A stretch of DNA of 6,484 bases from Clostridiales bacterium. Its GTDB lineage: Bacteria; Bacillota; Clostridia; Lachnospirales; CAG-274. The number at the start of each line of letters is the position of its first letter. The first letter of the stretch is position 1. The translations under genes and the position numbers were made by a program. Below the pieces are notes generated by a model, which saw only the letters and a list, made by a program, of their open reading frames with translations, did not search any database and was not told the origin of the DNA. This document shows, one piece after another, positions 1 through 6,435 of the stretch. The DNA is taken from contig JAJQCI010000250.1 in the NCBI GenBank assembly GCA_021202835.1, forward strand, positions 1 through 6,484, in the 5' to 3' direction.

Positions 1-30
1 CAACAAAAATTTCCCGTAAAATGAAAATGA

Positions 31-80
31 TTTTAAAAGTTTTAAAATATGTTGCAAAATAAGGGGCTTTGAAGTATAAT
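31..80 (+). promoter_or_regulatory. sigma-A promoter of the tgt-purL operon
   Basis: A -35 hexamer TTGCAA (52-57, 4 of 6 to consensus) and a perfect -10 TATAAT (75-80) are separated by 17 bp, the ideal spacing. The predicted start of transcription is near A87, which leaves a leader of about 26 nt before tgt. Directly upstream of the -35, positions 31-47 hold two copies of TTTTAAAA separated by one G. This pure A/T block sits where an UP element would contact the RNA polymerase alpha subunits. The leader is too short for a known purine or preQ1 riboswitch. The assignment rests on motif match and placement only. Confidence 0.72.
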
Positions 81-103
81 TAAATCATTATAACAAGAGA
101 GGC

Positions 104-110
104 AGGAGGT
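104..110 (+). promoter_or_regulatory. tgt ribosome binding site with unusually short spacing
   Basis: AGGAGG (104-109), extended by a T at 110, matches the 16S anti-Shine-Dalgarno almost perfectly. It lies only 3 nt before the ATG at 113, against the usual 5-9 nt. The start is still favoured: no other in-frame ATG lies nearby, the next possible start (TTG at 125) would be too far away, and the protein begins where the family begins. A weaker upstream purine run (AGAGG, 98-102) could pair with more normal spacing. Confidence 0.7.
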
Positions 111-112
111 TT

Positions 113-1252
113 ATGTTTGAGATTTTGAAAACAGAGGGACGGGCCAAAAGAGGGCGGCTTGAAACCGTTCACGGTGTTATAGAAACGCCCGTGTTTATGA
201 ATGTGGGAACATTGGCCGCTATAAAGGGCGCTGTCAGCTCTGTTGATTTAAAAGAAATAGGAACACAGGTTGAGCTTTCAAACACCTATCATCTGCATCT
301 GCGCCCGGGGGATAAGGTTGTAAGAAGCTTAGGAGGACTTCACAAATTCATGAACTGGGACAGGCCCATTTTAACCGACAGCGGAGGCTTTCAGGTCTTT
401 TCTCTTACTTCACTCAGAAAAATTAAGGAAGAGGGGGTTTATTTTAACTCTCACATTGACGGACGCAAAATTTTTATGGGCCCTGAAGAAAGCATGACAA
501 TACAGTCAAATTTAGGCTCGACGATTGCTATGGCTTTCGATGAATGTCCTCCTTCGGTGGCTGACAAAAGCTATATAGACGCATCCGTTAACAGAACAAC
601 AAGGTGGCTGGAAAGATGTAAGAATAAAATGAATGAGCTTAACTCCCTTGAGGATACTATAAATCCTCATCAAATGCTTTTCGGCATAAACCAGGGGGGA
701 GTTTATGAGGACATAAGAATAAGGCATGCAAAGGAAATAAGCGAGTTTGATCTTGACGGATATGCGATAGGGGGGCTTGCCGTAGGGGAAAGTACTGAAG
801 AAATGTATCGAATTTTGGAGGAGACAGTTCCTTATCTTCCCAAAAACAAGCCCGTATATTTAATGGGCGTTGGTACGCCGGAAAACATTCTTGAGGGAGT
901 TGAGAGAGGAATCGACTTTTTTGACTGCGTTCTCCCTGCCAGAAACGGCCGCCACGGCAATTTATACACAAGCAAGGGAAAGCTTAACCTTATGAACGCC
1001 AAATATGAGCTTGACGACCGCCCCGTTGAGGAGGGCTGCGGCTGTCCCTGCTGCAGAAACTACAGCAGGGCATATCTGCGCCATTTGTTTAAGGCTAAGG
1101 AGATGCTTGCTATGCGGCTTGCCGTTTTGCATAATCTTTATTTTTACAATAAACTTACCGCCGAAATAAGGCAGGCCCTTGACGAGGGGCGCTTCGGCGA
1201 ATATAAAAAAGCAAAGCTTGAAGGCTTTAAGGAAGCAAAAAATTCATTATAA
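113..1252 (+). CDS. tgt: tRNA-guanine(34) transglycosylase
   Basis: This cytoplasmic enzyme swaps guanine at the wobble position of tRNAs with GUN anticodons for a 7-deazaguanine base, preQ1 in most bacteria, as a step of queuosine synthesis. The 379-residue length is normal for the family. The visible active site is complete. TDSGGF holds the general base D89, and DECPP holds the base-binding D143. GGLAVGE (220-226) lines the pocket. D271 in FFDCVLP is the nucleophile. The zinc ligands are C309, C311, C314 and H340. V224 matches the pocket valine of preQ1-using enzymes, where queuine-using eukaryotic enzymes have glycine, so preQ1 use is inferred but not proved. Oddities are PARNGRHG where characterised enzymes have PTRN.RNG, and a loop at about 170-188 that is about 8 residues longer than in Bacillus as I recall it. 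It is the first gene of an operon with purL, not of the queA-tgt-yajC order known in Bacillus. Confidence 0.96.
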   Translation: MFEILKTEGRAKRGRLETVHGVIETPVFMNVGTLAAIKGAVSSVDLKEIGTQVELSNTYHLHLRPGDKVVRSLGGLHKFMNWDRPILTDSGGFQVFSLTSLRKIKEEGVYFNSHIDGRKIFMGPEESMTIQSNLGSTIAMAFDECPPSVADKSYIDASVNRTTRWLERCKNKMNELNSLEDTINPHQMLFGINQGGVYEDIRIRHAKEISEFDLDGYAIGGLAVGESTEEMYRILEETVPYLPKNKPVYLMGVGTPENILEGVERGIDFFDCVLPARNGRHGNLYTSKGKLNLMNAKYELDDRPVEEGCGCPCCRNYSRAYLRHLFKAKEMLAMRLAVLHNLYFYNKLTAEIRQALDEGRFGEYKKAKLEGFKEAKNSL

Positions 1253-1263
1253 AGGAGAAACCC

Positions 1264-4200
1264 ATGGCTGAAATCAAAAGAATTTATGTTGAAAAAAGAG
1301 AAGGCTGCAACATAGAAGCGCAGAGCTTTTATGCCGATTTGAAAGAAAACCTTGAGCTTAAGGGGCTTAAGGGGGTAAGAATTTTAATAAGGTATGACAT
1401 TGAGGGCATAAGTGGGGAATATTTTGACGAGTGTAAAAACACAATCTTTTCCGAGCCTCCCGTTGACATACTTTATGAAGAGAAGTATGAAAAAGCCGGC
1501 GACGAAATAAGCTTTGCCGTTGAATACCTTCCCGGTCAGTTCGACCAGAGGGCAGACTCGGCTATGCAGTGTGTTCAGATTGTCACAGGGGAAGACAGGC
1601 CCCTTATTAACTGCGCAAAGGTTTATGTTTTAAAGGGAGATTTAACGGAGGAGGAGGTTGCCGCTGTTAAAAAATACTGCATAAACCCCGTTGACTCAAG
1701 AGAAGCCGCCCTTGAAAAGCCTAAGAGTCTTAAGCTTGAACATCCCGAAGCCGAGGACGTAAAGGTTTTTGACGGCTTTACGGAAATGAGTGAGGAAGAA
1801 ATTATAGCCATGCGCCAAAGTCTGGGGCTTGCTATGAGTGATGAGGACTTGCTCTTCTGTCAGGAATATTTCAGAGACACTGAAAAGAGAAACCCCACCG
1901 TTACTGAGATAAGGGTTATTGACACATACTGGTCGGATCACTGCCGCCATACCACATTTGCTACAAATTTACAAAATGTTGAAATAGAAGAAAGCAAGTA
2001 CAAGGCAAAAATCGAAGAGGCCTTTAAGCTTTATTTAAGCGAAAGAGAAAGACTGGGCAGAACAAAGCCTGTCTGTCTTATGGATATTGCCACACAGGGG
2101 GTAAGATCTCTTAAGGAAATGGGCAAGCTTTCTGCTCTTGACGAAAGCGAAGAGATTAACGCCTGCTCAATCGAGGCCAAGGTTGAGGTTGACGGTAAGG
2201 AAGAGGACTTCCTTATTATGTTCAAAAACGAAACACACAACCACCCTACGGAAATTGAGCCCTTCGGCGGCGCTGCAACCTGCCTCGGCGGAGCAATAAG
2301 AGATCCTCTTTCGGGCAGAGCCTATGTTTATCAGGCTATGAGAGTTACAGGCTGTGCCGACCCGAGAAAGGCCGTTAAGGACACCCTTGCCGGAAAGCTT
2401 CCCCAGAGAAAGCTGACGAGAGGGGCCGCCGCAGGCTATTCCTCCTATGGAAACCAGATAGGGCTGGCCACAGGTCAGGTTGTTGAAATATATGACGAGG
2501 GCTATGTTGCCAAAAGAATGGAAATAGGCGCTGTTATTGCCGCTGCTAAAAAGGAAAATGTTATAAGACTTCGTCCCGAAGCAGGGGACGTTATAATTAT
2601 GACCGGAGGCCGTGCAGGACGTGACGGCTGCGGCGGAGCCACAGGCTCATCTAAGGAACACACAGAGGATTCTATAAACACATGCGGCGCTGAGGTTCAA
2701 AAGGGAAATGCACCTACAGAAAGAAAGCTTCAAAGACTTTTCAGAAACGACGAAGCCGCTAAAATGATAAAGAGATGCAACGATTTCGGTGCTGGTGGAA
2801 TTTCAGTAGCAATAGGGGAGCTTGCCGACGGCCTTGTTGTGGATTTGGACAAGGTTCCCAAGAAATATGAGGGCCTTGACGGAACGGAAATTGCCATTTC
2901 AGAATCCCAGGAGAGAATGGCGGTTGTTATTGACAAAGAAAATGCAGATAAATTTATAGAAATTGCAAACAGAGAAAATCTCGAAGCTACTGCCGTTGCC
3001 GTTGTTACAGATGACAGACGTCTCAAAATGATTTGGAGGGGCAAGCCTATTCTTGACATTTCAAGAGACTTCCTCGACACAAACGGCGTTATGCAGAAGG
3101 CCGACGTTCTTGTGAAGGCTCCGGCAGAGCTTAAGCAGACTGAACCGGAGGGGGCCGACATAAAGGAAAAATGGCTTAACAACCTTAGGGATTTAAATGT
3201 AGCGGCTCAGAAGGGCCTTTCGGAGCGCTTCGACTCCACTATCGGCGCAGGAACGGTTCTTATGCCCTTCGGCGGCAAAAACCAGCTTACCCCCGTTGAG
3301 GCTATGGCGGCGAAGGTGCCTGTTCTCAAGGGAGAAACCGACACAGTAACACTTATGAGTTTCGGCTATAACCCAAAACCGGCAAAGGCGAGTCCTTTCC
3401 ACGGGGCAGTTTACGCTGTTGTTGAATCTGTAGCCAAAATCGTAGCGGCCGGCGGCAGCTATGAAAACATATATCTTACCTTCCAGGAATATTTTGAACA
3501 TTTGGGCAAGGTTCCCGAAAAATGGGGCAAGCCCTTTGCGGCCTTAATGGGCGGCTTTTTGGCTCAGATGGAGCTGGGGCTGGGCGCAATAGGCGGCAAG
3601 GACAGTATGAGCGGCACATTTATGGATTTGACCGTTCCGCCAACGCTTGTTTCATTTGCCGTTGATGTTGATAAGGTTCAAAACGTTATTTCTCCTGAAT
3701 TTAAGAAGGCCGGTTCCGTTATCGCAAGAATTAATGCAGAATATGACGAAAACGATCTTCCCGTATTTGAAGCACTTAAAGAAGAATTTGCCAAAATAAC
3801 CGATCTTATAAGAGACAAAAAGATAATCTCAGCCTCAACAATAGGTCAGGGCGGCGCCGCAGCCTGCATTTCAAAGATGGTTTTCGGAAATGACATAGGG
3901 GCGGATGTTAAGATTGGCAAGCCTTTCGACTACAGCTACGGTTCCTTTATTGTTGAAATAGACGGAAGCAAGGCCGAAGCCGAAGAAGCCCTTCAGGGTC
4001 TCAGCTTCGAAATTTTAGGCGAAACCTTTGCCGAAAACAAAATTATTGCAAACGGCTCTGAAATTTCAGGTGAAGAAGCTAAAAAGATTTGGATTAAGCC
4101 AATCGAAAAGGTATTCCCCACAAAGCTTTATGACGATTTCAGCAAGAAGGACATTACTCTTAAGAGCTTCAGCGTTATTGAAAAGGCAGGCAGCGGAAAG

Positions 4201-5007
4201 GGCATTGCGGCTCCCAGAGTTGTTATTCCCGTTTTCCCCGGCACAAACTGCGAATATGACACAATGAGAAGATTCGAAAAGGCAGGGGCAAAGGTTGAAA
4301 CCTTCGTTATAAGAAATCTTAAAACCTCCTGGCTTAAGGAGTCGGCGAAAGCCCTTGCGGAGCTTATTAACAATTCACAGATTGTTATGCTTCCCGGCGG
4401 CTTCTCGGCAGGCGACGAGCCGGAGGGTTCGGGCAAGTTCATTGCGGCTGTTTTCAGAAATCCCGAAATTAAAGAGGCTGTAACAGAGCTTTTAAACAAC
4501 CGTGACGGCCTTATGCTGGGAATCTGCAACGGCTTCCAGGCCCTTATAAAGCTGGGTCTTGTGCCTTACGGAGAAATAAGAGATATAGAAAGTACAGGCC
4601 CCACACTTTCATTTAACACAATCGGCAGACACGTTTCCTGTCTTGCAAACACCAAGATTGTTTCAAACAAGTCGCCATGGCTTTGGAACACAACCACCGG
4701 TGATATGTTCAATGTGCCTGTTTCTCACGGCGAAGGCCGTTTCCTTGCAAGCGAAGCTGTTGTAAGAGAGCTTGAGGCTAACGGCCAGATTGCCACACAG
4801 TATGTCGACTTCAATGGTAATCCGAGCTATGATATTAAATATAACGTAAACGGTTCTCTCTACGCCATAGAGGGTATCACAAGCCCCGACGGCAGAGTTC
4901 TGGGCAAAATGGGCCACAGCGAGCGTATAGGCTCCGGCCTTTACAAGAATGTGCCCGGTGAAAAAGATCAGCTTATATTTGAAGCCGGAGTAGGGTACTT
5001 CAAGTGA
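1264..5007 (+). CDS. purL: phosphoribosylformylglycinamidine (FGAM) synthase, single-chain form
   Basis: This enzyme performs the fourth step of de novo purine synthesis, converting FGAR, glutamine and ATP to FGAM, glutamate and ADP, in the cytoplasm. At 1247 residues it is the one-chain form that fuses the PurS, PurL and PurQ functions. Residues 1 to about 150 are PurS-like, ending near LPGQFDQRADSA (89-100). A linker with WSDHCRHTTF (223-232) leads to the first synthetase lobe, with NETHNHPTEIEPFGG (322-336). The second lobe carries GGKDSMSG (777-784). A class I glutaminase occupies about 985-1247, with nucleophile C1088 in LGICNGFQ and H1218/E1220 in GHSER. It is uninterrupted and ends in tandem stops TGA TAA. 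AAAGGAG (1251-1257) overlaps the tgt stop and lies 6 nt from the ATG, so co-transcription with tgt is likely. The sequence resembles the clostridial/streptococcal clade of the single-chain enzyme more than the Bacillus PurS/L/Q trio. No other pur gene is in the window. Confidence 0.97.
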   Translation: MAEIKRIYVEKREGCNIEAQSFYADLKENLELKGLKGVRILIRYDIEGISGEYFDECKNTIFSEPPVDILYEEKYEKAGDEISFAVEYLPGQFDQRADSAMQCVQIVTGEDRPLINCAKVYVLKGDLTEEEVAAVKKYCINPVDSREAALEKPKSLKLEHPEAEDVKVFDGFTEMSEEEIIAMRQSLGLAMSDEDLLFCQEYFRDTEKRNPTVTEIRVIDTYWSDHCRHTTFATNLQNVEIEESKYKAKIEEAFKLYLSERERLGRTKPVCLMDIATQGVRSLKEMGKLSALDESEEINACSIEAKVEVDGKEEDFLIMFKNETHNHPTEIEPFGGAATCLGGAIRDPLSGRAYVYQAMRVTGCADPRKAVKDTLAGKLPQRKLTRGAAAGYSSYGNQIGLATGQVVEIYDEGYVAKRMEIGAVIAAAKKENVIRLRPEAGDVIIMTGGRAGRDGCGGATGSSKEHTEDSINTCGAEVQKGNAPTERKLQRLFRNDEAAKMIKRCNDFGAGGISVAIGELADGLVVDLDKVPKKYEGLDGTEIAISESQERMAVVIDKENADKFIEIANRENLEATAVAVVTDDRRLKMIWRGKPILDISRDFLDTNGVMQKADVLVKAPAELKQTEPEGADIKEKWLNNLRDLNVAAQKGLSERFDSTIGAGTVLMPFGGKNQLTPVEAMAAKVPVLKGETDTVTLMSFGYNPKPAKASPFHGAVYAVVESVAKIVAAGGSYENIYLTFQEYFEHLGKVPEKWGKPFAALMGGFLAQMELGLGAIGGKDSMSGTFMDLTVPPTLVSFAVDVDKVQNVISPEFKKAGSVIARINAEYDENDLPVFEALKEEFAKITDLIRDKKIISASTIGQGGAAACISKMVFGNDIGADVKIGKPFDYSYGSFIVEIDGSKAEAEEALQGLSFEILGETFAENKIIANGSEISGEEAKKIWIKPIEKVFPTKLYDDFSKKDITLKSFSVIEKAGSGKGIAAPRVVIPVFPGTNCEYDTMRRFEKAGAKVETFVIRNLKTSWLKESAKALAELINNSQIVMLPGGFSAGDEPEGSGKFIAAVFRNPEIKEAVTELLNNRDGLMLGICNGFQALIKLGLVPYGEIRDIESTGPTLSFNTIGRHVSCLANTKIVSNKSPWLWNTTTGDMFNVPVSHGEGRFLASEAVVRELEANGQIATQYVDFNGNPSYDIKYNVNGSLYAIEGITSPDGRVLGKMGHSERIGSGLYKNVPGEKDQLIFEAGVGYFK

Positions 5008-5012
5008 TAAAA

Positions 5013-5046
5013 TGTGAAAGTATGATAAATATTTCACACAGTTTTT
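5013..5046 (+). terminator. weak candidate terminator after purL
   Basis: TGTGAAA (5013-5019) and TTTCACA (5032-5038) form a perfect 7-bp stem around a 12-nt loop. CAG and then five T residues (5042-5046) follow, and the stem starts 5 nt after the purL stop codon. The stem is AT-rich, the loop is large and the T run is offset by 3 nt, so termination would be inefficient if it occurs at all. The same arms could instead be a protein-binding inverted repeat. Confidence 0.35.
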
Positions 5047-5093
5047 ACTCCGAAATATGAAAATATGGTCCCTGAATATTGGCAAAATTTCAC

Positions 5094-5120
5094 AAAAAAA
5101 GCCTTTATTTAGGGGCTTGT
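5094..5120. terminator. second hairpin in the purL-gap interval, possibly a terminator
   Basis: On the + strand AAGCCTTT (5099-5106) can pair with AGGGGCTT (5111-5118), giving 8 pairs including two G-U, with a loop of ATTT. The tail that follows (TTGTTATAGG) is poor in T. Read on the - strand the stem keeps only five good pairs, AAGCC with GGCTT, but is followed at once by a run of T from the A tract at 5094-5098. It therefore looks like a partly bidirectional element that could back up the weak hairpin after purL. No - strand gene is visible for it to serve. Confidence 0.35.
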
Positions 5121-5173
5121 TATAGGTGTTGTTAATGAAAATGCCGAAAATGGCCAAAACATTTAAAAAGTTA

Positions 5174-5202
5174 TTTAAAAATTAATTGTTTTGTGTTATA
5201 AT
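5174..5202 (+). promoter_or_regulatory. extended -10 promoter of gap
   Basis: TGTTATAAT (5194-5202) is a perfect extended -10 element, TG-N-TATAAT. The best -35 at 17-bp spacing is TTTAAA (5174-5179), which is weak, as is common for extended -10 promoters. The flanking DNA from 5156 on is almost pure A/T. Transcription would begin near G5209 and give a leader of about 94 nt before gap. Confidence 0.75.
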
Positions 5203-5211
5203 AATCTTGTC

Positions 5212-5228
5212 AAATGGGAAAACCATTT
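5212..5228 (+). promoter_or_regulatory. hairpin at the 5' end of the gap transcript
   Basis: AAATGG (5212-5217) pairs perfectly with CCATTT (5223-5228) around a GAAAA loop. It starts about 3 nt after the predicted transcription start. Hairpins at the extreme 5' end are known to protect some mRNAs from 5'-dependent decay. That role is inferred here from position and from the expected high expression of gap. Confidence 0.45.
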
Positions 5229-5248
5229 ATAGGAATAAACGTTTTTTA

Positions 5249-5266
5249 GGGAGATATTTTTCTCCC
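5249..5266 (+). promoter_or_regulatory. second hairpin in the gap leader
   Basis: GGGAGA (5249-5254) pairs perfectly with TCTCCC (5261-5266) around a 6-nt loop, TATTTT. It lies 21 nt before the gap ribosome binding site. GTAACAG follows rather than a T run, so it is not a terminator. The GGGAGA arm is purine-rich and resembles a Shine-Dalgarno sequence, but no start codon follows it at useful distance. The function is unknown; it may stabilise the mRNA or bind a regulator. Confidence 0.4.
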
Positions 5267-5287
5267 GTAACAGAAAAAATTTTATTT

Positions 5288-5293
5288 AGGAGG
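5288..5293 (+). promoter_or_regulatory. gap ribosome binding site
   Basis: A perfect AGGAGG lies 9 nt before the ATG at 5303. It settles the gap start. The reading frame is open further upstream to a TTG at 5186, but that codon lies before the predicted transcription start, and the extra 39 residues do not resemble a GAPDH. Confidence 0.9.
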
Positions 5294-5302
5294 ATTTTTA
5301 AA

Positions 5303-6316
5303 ATGGCAAATGTAAAAGTAGCAATCAACGGCTTCGGACGTATCGGACGTCTTGCTTTCAGACAGATGTTTTATGCTGACGGCTATGAAGTAGTAGCAAT
5401 CAACGACTTAACAAACCCTGCAATGCTTGCTCATCTTTTAAAGTATGATTCATCACAGGGCAGATTCAGCGGCAAGGTTGAAGCCGGCGAAGACTCAATC
5501 ACAGTTGACGGAAAGAAGATCACAATCTATGCTAAGGCTAACGCTGCAGAGCTTCCCTGGGGCGAGCTTGATGTAGACGTTGTTCTTGAATGTACAGGTT
5601 TCTATACATCAAAGGCTAAGGCTCAGGCTCATATCGACGCCGGTGCTAAGAAGGTTGTTATCTCTGCTCCTGCAGGCAACGACCTCCCCACAATCGTTTA
5701 CAGCGTAAACGAAGGTACACTTACAGCTGATGACAAGATCATCTCTGCTGCTTCCTGTACAACAAACTGCCTTGCTCCTATGGCTAAGGCTCTTAATGAC
5801 TATGCTCCTATTCAGAGCGGTATCATGTCAACTATCCACGCTTACACAGGCGACCAGATGGTTCTCGACGGTCCTCACAGAAAGGGCGACTTAAGAAGAG
5901 CTCGTGCTGCTGCTGTTAACATCGTTCCTAACTCAACAGGCGCTGCTAAGGCTATCGGCCTTGTTATCCCCGAGCTTAACGGCAAGCTTATCGGCTCCGC
6001 TCAGAGAGTTCCCGTTCCTACAGGTTCAACAACTATCCTTACAGCTGTTGTTAAGGGCGCTGACGTAACTGTTGACGGTATCAATGCTGCTATGAAGGCT
6101 GCTGCTTCAGATTCTTTCGGTTACAATGATGAGCTTATTGTTTCTTCAGACGTTATCGGTATGACATACGGTTCGCTTTTCGATTCTACACAGACAATGG
6201 TAGCTAAGATTGCCGACGATCTCTATGAAGTTCAGGTTGTTTCATGGTATGACAACGAAAATTCATACACAAGCCAGATGGTTAGAACAATCAAATATTT
6301 CGCAGAGCTTGGCTGA
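5303..6316 (+). CDS. gap: glyceraldehyde-3-phosphate dehydrogenase, NAD-dependent type
   Basis: This cytoplasmic glycolytic enzyme oxidises and phosphorylates glyceraldehyde-3-phosphate to 1,3-bisphosphoglycerate with NAD+, normally as a tetramer. The 337 residues match the usual length. The N-terminal Rossmann domain opens with INGFGRIGR (8-16). D35 in INDLT sits where an acidic residue selects NAD over NADP. SCTTNC holds the catalytic C152, H179 lies in STIHAYTGDQ, and R235 in QRVPVPTGS helps bind substrate phosphate. The C-terminus WYDNENSY (315-322) is canonical. Codon use differs sharply from its neighbours: no ATA isoleucine, alanine mostly GCT, lysine nearly always AAG, the pattern of a highly expressed gene. 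It has its own promoter and a terminator 25 bp after the stop, so it appears monocistronic, unlike the gap-pgk-tpi clusters of many Firmicutes. The symbol could equally be gapA. Confidence 0.97.
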   Translation: MANVKVAINGFGRIGRLAFRQMFYADGYEVVAINDLTNPAMLAHLLKYDSSQGRFSGKVEAGEDSITVDGKKITIYAKANAAELPWGELDVDVVLECTGFYTSKAKAQAHIDAGAKKVVISAPAGNDLPTIVYSVNEGTLTADDKIISAASCTTNCLAPMAKALNDYAPIQSGIMSTIHAYTGDQMVLDGPHRKGDLRRARAAAVNIVPNSTGAAKAIGLVIPELNGKLIGSAQRVPVPTGSTTILTAVVKGADVTVDGINAAMKAAASDSFGYNDELIVSSDVIGMTYGSLFDSTQTMVAKIADDLYEVQVVSWYDNENSYTSQMVRTIKYFAELG

Positions 6317-6340
6317 TTACAAACCAAATTTTAAAAATTC

Positions 6341-6377
6341 GGACGTCTGCTTCAAAAGGGCAGGCGTCCTTTTTCTT
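6341..6377 (+). terminator. strong intrinsic terminator of gap
   Basis: GGACGTCTGC (6341-6350) pairs with GCAGGCGTCC (6360-6369) over 10 pairs including one G-U, around a 9-nt loop. TTTTTCTT (6370-6377) follows immediately. The stem is GC-rich and begins 24 nt after the gap stop codon. An AAAAATTC run (6333-6340) precedes the stem, so some activity on the - strand is possible, although no - strand gene is visible. Confidence 0.92.
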
Positions 6378-6406
6378 GCAAAAATTTACGAACAAAGATT
6401 TTTTGA

Positions 6407-6435
6407 TTGATATCCGTAGCATTTTATATTATAAT
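6407..6435 (+). promoter_or_regulatory. sigma-A promoter of a gene beyond the right edge
   Basis: TTGATA (6407-6412, 5 of 6) and a perfect TATAAT (6430-6435) are separated by exactly 17 bp, a near-consensus promoter just after the gap terminator. Transcription should start near 6439-6442. The remaining 40 or so bases contain no convincing ribosome binding site with a lasting ORF: ATGATGG at 6454 opens a frame that stops after six codons. The window therefore probably ends inside a leader RNA, whose nature cannot be told from this length. Confidence 0.7.

Noticed and set aside
11..38. Similarity between the left edge (CCCGTAA followed by A/T runs) and the gap leader near 5264
   Set aside because: The shared core is only 7 bases, and the rest is low-complexity A/T sequence, as expected by chance.
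81..112. A preQ1 or purine riboswitch ahead of tgt-purL
   Set aside because: The leader is only about 26 nt and contains no recognisable aptamer core.
2730..3182. A 150-codon open frame on the - strand inside purL, and other long - strand frames across tgt and purL
   Set aside because: They are antisense shadows of well-conserved genes, rich in Ser and Leu as expected from reversed Glu/Lys codons, with no promoter or recognised domain.
5049..5059. CTCCGAAATAT as a purine-repressor (PurBox-like) half-site
   Set aside because: It differs from the CCGAAC core, lacks the second inverted box and lies downstream of purL, not before the operon promoter.
5186..5302. A 39-residue N-terminal extension of GAPDH from a TTG at 5186
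   Set aside because: The TTG precedes the predicted transcription start, the extension resembles no GAPDH, and a perfect AGGAGG is placed correctly for the ATG at 5303.
6210..6410. A 66-codon + strand frame over the end of gap and its terminator
   Set aside because: It overlaps the conserved gap C-terminus in another frame and runs through the terminator stem.
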